Source: JAZDOT01 sp043798355
Lineage (GTDB): Bacteria > Patescibacteriota > Gracilibacteria > Peribacterales > Peribacteraceae
NCBI GenBank assembly: GCA_043798355.1
Contig: JAZDOT010000009.1
Span: 1 to 48,646, forward strand
DNA length: 48,646 nucleotides
Direction of reading: 5' to 3'
Shown piece after piece: positions 16,006 to 23,977 of the stretch (position 1 is the first letter of the stretch; each line of letters opens with the position of its first letter). A program made the position numbers and the translations under genes. The notes under the pieces are model-generated. The model was not told the origin of the DNA. It saw only the letters and a program-made list of their open reading frames with translations, and ran no database searches.

Positions 16006-16088
16006 CGGAATCCTACTCCATGATGGATCGACGCAACACTCTCAGCACAATTGGCCAGAAGTGAACGTGAATTCTGAAATAAAATCCG

Positions 16089-19000
16089 TCATCCCCGCGA
16101 CTCCTCATAAGCGGCCTTGGCTTCGTCATAGGCGTCCTTGGCTTCCTGGTACGCATCCGCAGCCTCTTGAACGGCCTCATCGTAGGCAGCTTGGGCTGCC
16201 GTGCGCGCTTCCAGAGCCGCATCCTTCGCCTCCTGCTTGCGGTCGGCGTACGCCGTGCGCGCTTCAGCGAGAGCGGCGGTGTAGGCTTCCTTGGTAGATG
16301 CCACGACGGCGGTGTACTCCACTTTCGCTTCGGCGCGGACGGACTTGAGGGTTGCCAAGGTATCCGCTTTCGCCTCCTTGGCTTCCGTCACCGCCTCACG
16401 CTCGGTCGCACAATCCTCCACCGAACCGCCCTCGTCGCGACAAGCCCTGTACGCAGCTTTGGCATCCGCAAGTGCCTGAACGGCATCTTTGTACTCCTGC
16501 TCGGCATCCTCCTTTGCGGAAGCATACTGCTCCTGAGCATCCTTCTTCGCAGTAGAGTACGTTTCTTTGGCTGCGGTGCGATCGGCAGTGTACTGATCCT
16601 TCGCCTCCTCCAGCACGGCGAGGTAGGTCGTTTTCGCCTGCGCGATCGCGGCAGTACGTTCCTGCTTCGCCTGCGCCTTCACATCCTTGAGGTTCGAAGC
16701 GGCCTCGTCTCTCTCCTCCTTGGCACTGAGGTAGGCGTCGTAGAGATCAGGAGCGTCTTGATCGGTATCATCTGTAGGATCTGTATCATCGGCATCGGAG
16801 TCATCGCCATCATCGGGGTTCTGCGGCGTACCGTCGTCGGTCACTACCACAAATGGGGAACAGGGTGACAGATCATTGGTTTTGCAAAGCATCACACGCT
16901 GACCGATGGTGGCAGGGATCTCACTTGTCGATCGGGTGACGGTGACCGTTGCCCCCTGGTCGCAGAAGAACTTCTGCGTGGCCATGTGTGCATCCCAATC
17001 CCTCAGATAGACGCAATCTGAAAAATTCTTTCCATACGTGACCGTGACGTTGCCTCCGCCCACGCTGACGGATTGCAGCGTGATGTTCGGCGTACCGTCG
17101 GTTACCGTCACGAAAGCGGAACAGAGCCCGCTACTGGTGTTGTAACAGAGCCGCACGCGCTGCCCGACGGAGACGCGGATATTGCCTGTCGGTTGAATGG
17201 CGGTGACCGTTTCCCCCTGGATACGGAAATAATTCTGCGCGGTGACCAGGGTTCCATTCTCATCCTTCAAATGAGCAAAATCCGAAAGATTCTTTCCGTA
17301 CGTGACCGTGACGTTGCCCTTGATCACACTGACAGAATGCAACGTGATTTTCGGCGCGCCGGTCACCGTCACGAAAGGGGTACAGAGCTCTCGGCTATTG
17401 CCGTAACAGAGACATACGTTCTGCCCGATGGTGACAGGGATCTCGCTTGTCGATCGGGTGACGGTGACCGTTTCCCCCTGAGCGCAGAAAAAATCCTGCC
17501 AGTGGAGCTTGTTGTAATCACTCTGCTGTAGAAAAGCGCAGGTTGAAAGGTTCTTTCCATACGTGACCGTGACGTTCCCCCCGCTCACACTGACGGATTG
17601 CAGCGTGATCTGCGGCGTAGCGTCGGTCACCGTCACGAAGGGGGTGCACAATGATTCGGTGCCATTGCACAGCTGCACGCGCTGACCGATGGTGACGGGG
17701 ATCTCGCTTGTCGATTGGGTGACGGTGAGCGTTTCCCCCTGAGCGCAGAAATAATTCTGCGTGGTAGCTGTCGTGCCATGCCCATCCTTCATATGGGCGC
17801 AGCCTGAAAAACTCTTTCCATATGCGACCGTGACATTCCCCCTGCTCACGCTGACGGATTGCAGCATGATGCGCGGCGCATCGCCGGTCACCGTCACAAA
17901 GGGGGTGCAGAGCTCGAGGCTATTATTGTAACACAGACGTACACGCTGCCCGGCAGTGACGCGTATTTCGTTTGCTGACCGGGTGACGGTGACTGCTTCC
18001 CCCTTGTCGCAGTACCCACCATTGATTGGGGTTCTATTCTCGTCTTCCAGGCGGGCACAATCTGCGATGTTTTTTCCGTAGGTGACGGCGGCCTTGTAGC
18101 CGCTCACGCTGACGGATTGCAGCGTGATGCGCGGCGCATCGCCGGTCACCGTAACAGGGAGAGAACAGAGTGCGTGCTCATGACAGTGGCAGAGTTGCAC
18201 ACGCTGCCCGACATCCACAGGGACATTGCTTGTCGACGCGGTAACGGTGACCGTTTGCCCCTGGTCGGAGAACAATTTCTGTGTGTAGCTGGTTCCCTTC
18301 TGCTCATCTTTCAAATAGACGCAGACCGGGAAATTTTTCCCGTAGATGACCGTGACGGTGCTCCCGCTCACATTGACTGATCGCAGCGTGATAGGCAAAT
18401 CATCGGTTACCGTCACGAAGGGGGAACACACTGATTCAGTATTGTTACACAGCTGCACGCGCTGACCGATGGTGACAGGGATCTCGCTTGTCGATCGGGT
18501 GACGGTGACCGTTTCCTCCTGAGCGCAGAAATAATTCTGCGTGGTAGCTGTCGTGCCATGCTTCAGAGAAGCGCAGCCTGCAATATTCTTTCCGTATGTG
18601 ACCGTAACGTTGCCACCGTACACGTTGATGGATTGCAGCGTGATTTGCGGCAGACTGCCGATGACCGTCACAAAGGGGGTGCAGAGTGAGCTATCATTGC
18701 CGTGGCAAAGCTGCACGCGCTGACCGACGGAGACGCGGATATCGCTTGTCGATTTGGTGACGGTGACCGTTGTCCCCTGATCGCAAAACCAATTATAACT
18801 ATGGAGCACGGTGTTACCATCTTCCTGTAGATGAGCACAGTCTGAAAAGTTCTTTCCGTACGTGACCGTGACGTTGCCCCCGTACACGCTGACGGATTGC
18901 AGCGTGATTTGCGATGGGGAAACCTGACCTGTGAGCGGCGGAAGCCTGGACATCGTGCCGGTATTCAGCATCACCAGAACGAACGCGCCGACGACGGAAA

Positions 19001-19094
19001 CAAGGGCTGCACCAATGGAAAGATATGTCTTTCCTGCCGCAATGAACTTGGCCATAGAAGAGAAGGAATGAAAAATGTCTATTTTTACTTTCAT
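16089..19094 (-). CDS. Modular surface protein C (eight Ig-like repeats + coiled-coil module)
   Basis: 1001 residues from the first ATG; the likelier start is the ATG at 19055 (MAKFIAAGKTYLSIG), because TATAAT ends only 4 nt before the 19094 ATG and transcription would begin at or after it. N-terminal anchor IGAALVSVVGAFVLVML. Eight tandem repeats of about 86 residues follow, each of the form ITLQSVSVSGGNVTVTYGKN, then a Cys, FCxQGETVTVT, IGQRVQLC and LCTPFVTVTD, which fits a beta-sandwich with two disulfides. An Asp-rich linker and the shared 220-residue module end the protein. Repeat 7 has lost both cysteines of the first pair. Probably a long, stiff surface fibre or adhesin. Confidence 0.85.
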   Translation of the reverse strand: MKVKIDIFHSFSSMAKFIAAGKTYLSIGAALVSVVGAFVLVMLNTGTMSRLPPLTGQVSPSQITLQSVSVYGGNVTVTYGKNFSDCAHLQEDGNTVLHSYNWFCDQGTTVTVTKSTSDIRVSVGQRVQLCHGNDSSLCTPFVTVIGSLPQITLQSINVYGGNVTVTYGKNIAGCASLKHGTTATTQNYFCAQEETVTVTRSTSEIPVTIGQRVQLCNNTESVCSPFVTVTDDLPITLRSVNVSGSTVTVIYGKNFPVCVYLKDEQKGTSYTQKLFSDQGQTVTVTASTSNVPVDVGQRVQLCHCHEHALCSLPVTVTGDAPRITLQSVSVSGYKAAVTYGKNIADCARLEDENRTPINGGYCDKGEAVTVTRSANEIRVTAGQRVRLCYNNSLELCTPFVTVTGDAPRIMLQSVSVSRGNVTVAYGKSFSGCAHMKDGHGTTATTQNYFCAQGETLTVTQSTSEIPVTIGQRVQLCNGTESLCTPFVTVTDATPQITLQSVSVSGGNVTVTYGKNLSTCAFLQQSDYNKLHWQDFFCAQGETVTVTRSTSEIPVTIGQNVCLCYGNSRELCTPFVTVTGAPKITLHSVSVIKGNVTVTYGKNLSDFAHLKDENGTLVTAQNYFRIQGETVTAIQPTGNIRVSVGQRVRLCYNTSSGLCSAFVTVTDGTPNITLQSVSVGGGNVTVTYGKNFSDCVYLRDWDAHMATQKFFCDQGATVTVTRSTSEIPATIGQRVMLCKTNDLSPCSPFVVVTDDGTPQNPDDGDDSDADDTDPTDDTDQDAPDLYDAYLSAKEERDEAASNLKDVKAQAKQERTAAIAQAKTTYLAVLEEAKDQYTADRTAAKETYSTAKKDAQEQYASAKEDAEQEYKDAVQALADAKAAYRACRDEGGSVEDCATEREAVTEAKEAKADTLATLKSVRAEAKVEYTAVVASTKEAYTAALAEARTAYADRKQEAKDAALEARTAAQAAYDEAVQEAADAYQEAKDAYDEAKAAYEESRG
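16092..16748 (-). repeat. Shared C-terminal module, copy 3
   Basis: Encodes the last 219 residues of surface protein C (DLYDAYLSAKEERDEAASNL to AAYEESRG). Same two hendecad arms and Cys loop as copies 1 and 2; it shares its Asp-rich linker with copy 1 and its loop with copy 2. Confidence 0.8.
16840..18910 (-). repeat. Eight tandem coding repeats of about 260 bp
   Basis: In-frame repeats encoding the Ig-like domains of surface protein C. The same blocks return every 255-265 bp, such as the complement of GTGACCGTGACGTTGCC and of CCGTCACGAAAGGGG. A ninth, related copy is in surface protein A (about 12260-12520). The period and the open frame show this is a protein repeat and not a CRISPR array. 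Confidence 0.85.
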
Positions 19095-19128
19095 AGATAT
19101 TATACGCTATTATTTATATTTCACAACA

Positions 19129-20253
19129 TCAATCTTTTGCCCCAACCCCAAATCCCTCACCCACCTTCAACCCCTCGATATCGAGAATCCGCGCGCCCGG
19201 AGGAAGACGCGCGGGCAAATGCGTCGCCGTGAGGAACACCTGATGCGCTCCGAACGACGAGAGCAGACGTTCCTGATGAGCTTCATCCAATTCGGAGAAC
19301 ACATCATCGAGAAGGACGACCGGCTTTTCACCGCGCTGGAGCTCGAGGAAGGAAACTTCGATGAACAGGAGCGCAAGAACAGCCGTGCGCTGTTGGCCGC
19401 GGGAAGCGAAGGTGGAGAGGGAACGGCCGTTTACGCAGAGATCCCAATCATCGCGGTGCGGACCCGTGGTCGTCAGAGCGAGCATGATGTCCCGTTCGCG
19501 CTCCTTCTCAAGAAGTGCGAGCAATTCAGAACAAATGGCGGTCTGCTCGCGCTCACTGCCTTTTCGGATGTACCGGATGCGGGGCTCCTCCCACTTCTCC
19601 CCCAGCGATTTCAGTTCGGCCGGAAGCGCGCACTGGAGCATCTCGATGAGCTCGAGACGCCTGACCGTGAGGAAACTCCCCTGCTCGGAAAGCATCATGT
19701 CCCATTGGAGGAGATCAGCGGCTCGCGCGAGACCGTCCGCGATCTTTTTGAGGAGTGCGTTTCGCTGCTTGAGAATCTTCATATATGCAGAGAGAGCGCG
19801 GTCATATGGAGGGGCCACCTGACAGAGGAGATCGTCGAGGAAGCTCCTGCGAAGACTCGGAGATCCCGTGAAGAGCGCAAGGTCATGCGGAAGGAATGTG
19901 ACGGAAGGAAGAAATCCCGTCACCTGCAACGCAGGGACGCGCACGTCATTGCGGAAGCAGGCGCGCTGACGCCGCGGACTCACCTGACTGACCACTTCGA
20001 CAATTCCCTCCTCCTGCCGGTCACTCACGACATTCACACGCACGCGGTAGAACGCTTCCCCCCACGCGATCATGTCCTCGTCCTCGATCGGCAGGAAGGA
20101 CTTCAGGCGGGAGAGCACTGCGATAGCTTCGATGATATTCGTTTTCCCGATGCCATTCGGCCCGGTGAGGAGGTGCATGCCCCCGCTCGTGAAATCGAAT
20201 GTCCGGAGAGGGAAGCTCCTGAACTGCTCGAGACGGAGGGAGGTGATACGCAT
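19129..20253 (-). CDS. recF: DNA repair ATPase RecF
   Basis: 374 residues, normal RecF length. RecF is an SMC-like ABC ATPase that helps load RecA at single-strand gaps with RecO and RecR. Walker A GPNGIGKTN (about 32-40) after LEQFRSFPLRTFDF; ABC signature FASRGQQRTAVLALL; Walker B PVVLLDDVFSELD. The interdomain part (DLALFTGSPSLRRSFLDDLL) also fits RecF. It begins 3 nt after the Nudix gene and is cotranscribed with it, not with dnaA/dnaN as in many bacteria. Confidence 0.96.
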   Translation of the reverse strand: MRITSLRLEQFRSFPLRTFDFTSGGMHLLTGPNGIGKTNIIEAIAVLSRLKSFLPIEDEDMIAWGEAFYRVRVNVVSDRQEEGIVEVVSQVSPRRQRACFRNDVRVPALQVTGFLPSVTFLPHDLALFTGSPSLRRSFLDDLLCQVAPPYDRALSAYMKILKQRNALLKKIADGLARAADLLQWDMMLSEQGSFLTVRRLELIEMLQCALPAELKSLGEKWEEPRIRYIRKGSEREQTAICSELLALLEKERERDIMLALTTTGPHRDDWDLCVNGRSLSTFASRGQQRTAVLALLFIEVSFLELQRGEKPVVLLDDVFSELDEAHQERLLSSFGAHQVFLTATHLPARLPPGARILDIEGLKVGEGFGVGAKD

Positions 20254-20256
20254 GAT

Positions 20257-20727
20257 TCAGGAAGATCGGATGAGGTTCTTCCCTTCGGCGACGAGAGAGC
20301 GGATGATCGCCAGATACTTCTTCCGCTTGATGAAATTCCCCGCTTCAGAGGGCGCGACCCAACGGAACGCCTCGATCTCCTTGCCGTCCACACGGACCGG
20401 AACATCCGCGGCTGTGAGGGCGAAGACAAACCGGATGCGCTGTCCGCACACGTTATCCGGACGGAAGGCGCGGTACGAAGCTGGATAATCGTACTGGTAA
20501 ACCAGGCTACTCTTCCCGATGAGCTGCGCCGCGATGCCGGCTTCTTCAAACAATTCGCGCATGGCCGCCTGCGAAACGTCCTCCCCCTGTTCCTGTCCCC
20601 CCTGCGGCAATTGCCACGCATCATTCTTGCGCGGTTTTTTCAGGAGGAGGATCTCGAAAGGGACGCCTGAGCGCTTGGACGCACGGAAGAGGAGAACGGA
20701 AGCACAGGGACGGTAGACGTCAGACAC
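20257..20727 (-). CDS. Nudix hydrolase
   Basis: 156 residues. A full Nudix box, GGQEQGEDVSQAAMRELFEE followed by AGI, fits GX5EX7REUXEEXGU. The preceding KPRKNDAWQLPQGG resembles bacterial RppH/ApaH-type Nudix proteins that act on RNA 5' ends or dinucleoside polyphosphates; the exact substrate cannot be told. The start is a GTG at 20727, set by TATACT ending 6 nt upstream. First gene of the operon with recF. Confidence 0.9.
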   Translation of the reverse strand: MSDVYRPCASVLLFRASKRSGVPFEILLLKKPRKNDAWQLPQGGQEQGEDVSQAAMRELFEEAGIAAQLIGKSSLVYQYDYPASYRAFRPDNVCGQRIRFVFALTAADVPVRVDGKEIEAFRWVAPSEAGNFIKRKKYLAIIRSLVAEGKNLIRSS

Positions 20728-20733
20728 AGGTGA

Positions 20734-20739
20734 AGTATA
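20734..20739 (-). promoter_or_regulatory. -10 box of the Nudix-recF operon
   Basis: Reads TATACT on the minus strand, then TCACCT and the GTG start at 20727. A clear leaderless arrangement with a GTG start. The -35 region is weak. Confidence 0.55.
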
Positions 20740-20768
20740 GAGGAAACAGATTCTTTGTCCTCACCCTA

Positions 20769-20963
20769 TCACTTCGCATGACGCTCTTCTTTCAGAGTCA
20801 CTTTGACCCGCTTCTTGCACCGAGGACAGTACTTTGAAAGCCCCTGAGCGTGCTCTTTCCATGCTTTGCCCTTCTTGTCCTGCTTATGAAAGCGCAGAGA
20901 TCCAACGCGGTTCTTGGACTCCGAGCAGTAGACGGCGAAAACGGTGCGCTTTCCTCGTGGCAT
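20769..20963 (-). CDS. rpmG: 50S ribosomal protein bL33
   Basis: 64 residues from the ATG at 20963. The C-terminal LSKYCPRCKKRVKVTLKEE matches the bL33 LKKYCPRCRKHTLHKE region. The N-terminal knuckle is incomplete: AVYCSESKNRVGS stands where CxxCKNR is usual, so only three of four zinc-site cysteines remain. The insert between knuckles (FHKQDKKGKAWKEHAQG) is slightly longer than in the E. coli form. A 40-residue upstream extension of the frame is repeat DNA and not part of the protein. Confidence 0.8.
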   Translation of the reverse strand: MPRGKRTVFAVYCSESKNRVGSLRFHKQDKKGKAWKEHAQGLSKYCPRCKKRVKVTLKEERHAK

Positions 20964-21019
20964 AATGGACAGAGGGTATGCGAGTGGTGCGGTGTGTGCA
21001 AGCGAAAACTGGAGTCTTG

Positions 21020-21102
21020 TGAGCTTTGAGCTCTGAGCTCTGAGTCTTGAGTACTCACGCATCCGCGAAGGCTCATCGCTCATAGCTCAAGACTCACAGC
21101 TC
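21020..21102. repeat. Inverted heptanucleotide repeats; possible terminator after trxB
   Basis: Five 7-nt units of the TGAGCTC type (21020-21054) face four CTCANNN units (21072-21099). TGAGTCTTGAG at 21041-21051 is the exact reverse complement of 21086-21096, extending to a 17-bp stem with one mismatch around a 34-nt loop. It lies between the trxB stop and rpmG and could end trxB transcription, though no T-run follows. Confidence 0.6.
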
Positions 21103-21115
21103 GATCCGGTCTCCT

Positions 21116-22066
21116 TCACCCTTGCAAAAAAGCAAACACCCCGGAAACGGCCACCGCCCCTTCCCCCGCCGCCGTCACGAACTGAGCGAAGTGATTGCTG
21201 GCGGAGGAAACATCGCCCGCCGCGAACGCCCCCGGAACAGAGGTCTCATTCGCGCCGTTCACAGCGACGAACCCCCGCTCGTCCAGAGCGCATCCGAGCA
21301 TCTTCGGCAATTCCACCGCAGGATCGGAGCCGATCTCGACGAAGACGCCATCGAGAGGAATGCGATCGGAGCCTTCGAAGGGTTTTTGCAGAATGACACC
21401 CGTCACCTTCGCATCGCCGACAATCTCCTTCACCGTATTCTCAAGGACGAATGTGACGTTCGTCCTCTCCTGCAATTTCTTCACCCAGTACGGTTCGGCG
21501 CGGTACGCATCCCGGCGATGGATCAGAAATACTCTCTTTGCGACCTGCGCGACGATGGCGGCGCCCTCGACGGCTGCATCCCCTCCCCCGACCACCGCAA
21601 CGGTCTTGCCCCGATAGAAGAACGCATCGCACGTAGCGCAGTACGAGACCCCTTTCCCCGCAAATTCATTCTCGCCCGGTACATGCAAATGCCGCTTCCT
21701 CGACCCCGTCGCGAAGATCACCGTCCTGGCTTCCACCTTCTCCCCATTCTGCATTTGCAACACGAACGCACCTACCTTACCCCCCTTACCTACCTTACTT
21801 ACCTTACCTTCCATACCTTCCACCCGTTCCACTCTCGCATTCCTCTTCGTCACCTCCGAAAAACTCAGAACATGCTTCTTCATCTTCTCCATGAGATCCG
21901 GCCCCGCGATCTCGATGTCTCCCGGCCAGTTCCCGACTTCGGCCGCCGTATTCCCCATGCCCCCCTCCTCCTCTCCGACGAGAAACGTCGAAAGTTTGTA
22001 GCGCGCCGCGTAAATCGCAGCGGTATACCCCGCGGCCCCGAGGCCGATGATGGCGGTGTCGAACAT
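21116..22066 (-). CDS. trxB: Thioredoxin reductase
   Basis: 316 residues. Reduces thioredoxin with NADPH through FAD. FAD motif IIGLGAAGYTAAIYAAR (6-22); redox-active CATC in VSYCATCDAFFYRG; NADPH motif VAVVGGGDAAVEGAA; C-terminal FAD motif GAFAAGDVSSASNHFAQ. Order and length fit low-molecular-weight TrxB. Oddity: residues about 84-100 (VEGMEGKVSKVGKGGKVGAF) are encoded by a simple CCTTAC-type repeat, unlike the rest. The start fits TAGTCT ending 8 nt upstream of the ATG. Confidence 0.94.
   Translation of the reverse strand: MFDTAIIGLGAAGYTAAIYAARYKLSTFLVGEEEGGMGNTAAEVGNWPGDIEIAGPDLMEKMKKHVLSFSEVTKRNARVERVEGMEGKVSKVGKGGKVGAFVLQMQNGEKVEARTVIFATGSRKRHLHVPGENEFAGKGVSYCATCDAFFYRGKTVAVVGGGDAAVEGAAIVAQVAKRVFLIHRRDAYRAEPYWVKKLQERTNVTFVLENTVKEIVGDAKVTGVILQKPFEGSDRIPLDGVFVEIGSDPAVELPKMLGCALDERGFVAVNGANETSVPGAFAAGDVSSASNHFAQFVTAAGEGAVAVSGVFAFLQG
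21771..21825. repeat. Simple repeat inside trxB
   Basis: Imperfect ACCTTAC/CTTACCTTA units encoding the Gly/Lys/Val-rich segment between the first FAD part and the NADPH part. Probably a surface-loop expansion. Confidence 0.6.
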
Positions 22067-22148
22067 TGATTCAAAGACTAATGATGATACAGATCCGCGT
22101 CAAAGCGTCCTCCACCGAGGACCAACGAACCAACACGTTCACTTGAGT

Positions 22149-22185
22149 AAAAACCCCCGGTCATCTCATCCTGAGACAACCGGGG
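22149..22185 (-). terminator. Rho-independent terminator of fba
   Basis: On the minus strand, CCCCGGTTGTCTCA, a GGA loop, TGAGATGACCGGGG, then GTTTTTAC. The stem has one mismatch and one G-T pair. It lies about 20-55 nt after the fba stop, in the right orientation. Confidence 0.85.
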
Positions 22186-22204
22186 ACATCTCTGTCATCT
22201 GCCA

Positions 22205-23218
22205 TTAGTAGCCGAGCGCCTTGCGGACACTCGGCCCCTGCCCCGCCTGACCGAACTGGACCATGCGGTCACGGCACACTTCGTACATCGCATTCCGCGC
22301 GGGCTCCCAGATATGCCGCGGGTCATACTTGCCCGGAGCGGCACTCAGTGCTTCACGGACCGCCGCCATGTAGGCGATACGGCAGTCCGTATCCACGTTC
22401 ACTTTGCGAACACCTCCTTCTCTTATCGCCCTCTGGATTTGCTCCACGGGTACTCCCCACGTCTGCTTCATTACCCCGCCTGCCGCTCTGAAGCGGTCCT
22501 GCAATTCCTGCGGGACGGAGGAAGAGCCGTGCATGACGAGCGAGATCTGAACGCGCCGGAAGATCTCGATCGCGCGGTCGATCCGCAGAACTTCGCCCGT
22601 CGGCGGGCTGTCGAACTTGGCAGCGCCGTGACTGGTACCGATGGCGACGGCCAGCGCATCCACTCCCGTCGCCCTCACGAATTGCTCAGCCTGAAACGGA
22701 TCCGTGAGGAGCTGCTCCTTCGTGAGCTCCCCCTCCGCACCATGACCATCTTCCTTCTCCCCCTTACCGGTGATGAGGTGGCCGAGGCACCCAACCTCCC
22801 CTTCCACGGACACCCCCACTGCATGGGCCGCTTCCACCACCGTCCGCGTGACCCGGATGTTGTACTCGAGACTCGCGGGGGTTTTGCCGTCCTCCTCGAG
22901 GGAGCCGTCCATCATCACCGACGTGAACCCAAGTTTGATGGCGCCGAAGCATGTCGCCGGAGAATTGCCGTGGTCCTGATGGAAACAGAACGGCACGTGC
23001 GGCCACAGCTCCGCCATGCCATCCAACACATGCTTCAGCATGATTTCTTGCATGTGCTTCCTCGCTCCCCGCGACATCTGGACGATGACGGGGGAATCGG
23101 TTTCCGAAGCGGCCATCCCGACCGCGAGCGCCTGCTCCGCATTGTTGATATTCAGCGCCACCAGGCCGTAGCCGTTCGCTGCAGCGTGATCCAACAACGG
23201 TTTCAATGCGACTCTCAT
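22205..23218 (-). CDS. fba: Fructose-bisphosphate aldolase, class II
   Basis: 337 residues, close to class IIB aldolases of about 345. It interconverts fructose-1,6-bisphosphate with dihydroxyacetone phosphate and glyceraldehyde-3-phosphate in glycolysis. Zinc and active-site segments are visible: PFCFHQDHGNS, VEGEVGCLGH, AVAIGTSHGAAKF, LVMHGSSSVP and VRKVNVDTDCRIAY. A single gene with its own promoter (about 100 nt upstream) and terminator. The leader contains AGGAACAGGT before the ATG, so this one looks Shine-Dalgarno-driven. Confidence 0.95.
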   Translation of the reverse strand: MRVALKPLLDHAAANGYGLVALNINNAEQALAVGMAASETDSPVIVQMSRGARKHMQEIMLKHVLDGMAELWPHVPFCFHQDHGNSPATCFGAIKLGFTSVMMDGSLEEDGKTPASLEYNIRVTRTVVEAAHAVGVSVEGEVGCLGHLITGKGEKEDGHGAEGELTKEQLLTDPFQAEQFVRATGVDALAVAIGTSHGAAKFDSPPTGEVLRIDRAIEIFRRVQISLVMHGSSSVPQELQDRFRAAGGVMKQTWGVPVEQIQRAIREGGVRKVNVDTDCRIAYMAAVREALSAAPGKYDPRHIWEPARNAMYEVCRDRMVQFGQAGQGPSVRKALGY

Positions 23219-23319
23219 AGAGCACCTGTTCCTTTCAAAATGTGTGAAAGATCGTCATCTCTTGCTTCGTGCAGGAGAACGATCACCTACCCAAACAAAG
23301 CAATGACAGAGATACAAAA

Positions 23320-23347
23320 AATGTACTCCGCAGCGATGTATCGTCAA
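23320..23347 (-). promoter_or_regulatory. Putative fba promoter
   Basis: Minus strand: TTGACG (23347-23342), 16-nt spacer, TACATT (23325-23320), giving a leader of roughly 95 nt. The rest of the 315-bp gap (23219-23533) shows nothing else I can name. Confidence 0.45.
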
Positions 23348-23533
23348 CAAGTCAATTCTCATTTATAAGAATAATAACCGATTTTCTGAGGTCAGGAGAC
23401 TTCAGCGGCATCGAGGACGTGGCTCCACATTTTCATCCGATGTCCATGCACTGGGTTCGCATGCACTGATCGATGCAAAAACAAACGTGAGTATCAATAA
23501 TGCGCACCTGGCATTTTTTCCCCAATCATCCAT

Positions 23534-23965
23534 ATGAAAAGACCCCGCCTCGCCGATACTCCTCCCCACGACCCGAACGAGCCGTGGGTGCCGGATGGAG
23601 TGGCACTCGATTTCAACAATGCATTGCGCGCAAGTGCGGATGAGAGAAAAAGAGCATTGGCAAGATTATTCCAGATGGTCCCAGTGGATGAAAACTATGC
23701 AGCCATAACATTCGCCAACGCCAAGGAAATCCGTGATAAAACCGAACAAATATCCGTTCTCAGGATTGCCCTCAGGCAATTGAAAGCACTCCTCATCGAG
23801 TGTCTTCCCGACAAAGAAGCAAAAAATCCGCAGCTTCAATCGCGGAATCATGAACAACTACTGGCAATGGTACCTAATGATTGCCATCATAAGCCGCACC
23901 TCGCGAAACTCCATGAGGAAATCGCCGCCATGACGGAAGTCGGAGAAGAAGCGCCAGCGGCGTAG
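23534..23965 (+). CDS. Uncharacterised small cytoplasmic protein
   Basis: 143 residues, hydrophilic, no signal peptide. Mostly helical (ADERKRALARLFQMV; ISVLRIALRQLKALLIECL) with a proline-rich start (MKRPRLADTPPHDPNEPWVP). No family recognised. It lies 12 nt upstream of the phosphoribosyltransferase gene on the same strand and is probably cotranscribed. Confidence 0.65.
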   Translation: MKRPRLADTPPHDPNEPWVPDGVALDFNNALRASADERKRALARLFQMVPVDENYAAITFANAKEIRDKTEQISVLRIALRQLKALLIECLPDKEAKNPQLQSRNHEQLLAMVPNDCHHKPHLAKLHEEIAAMTEVGEEAPAA

Positions 23966-23977
23966 GATGATGAAGCC

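Noticed and set aside
16840..18910. Regularly spaced repeats that could be taken for a CRISPR array
   Set aside because: The period is about 260 bp, the repeats are imperfect and in frame, and they encode Ig-like domains. No cas genes are present.
19075..20670. 531-residue plus-strand frame
   Set aside because: It is antisense to recF and the Nudix gene, whose motifs are complete. Its own sequence is charged and patternless.
21122..23368. Long plus-strand frames over trxB and fba
   Set aside because: Both lie opposite well-identified enzymes and show no family motif.
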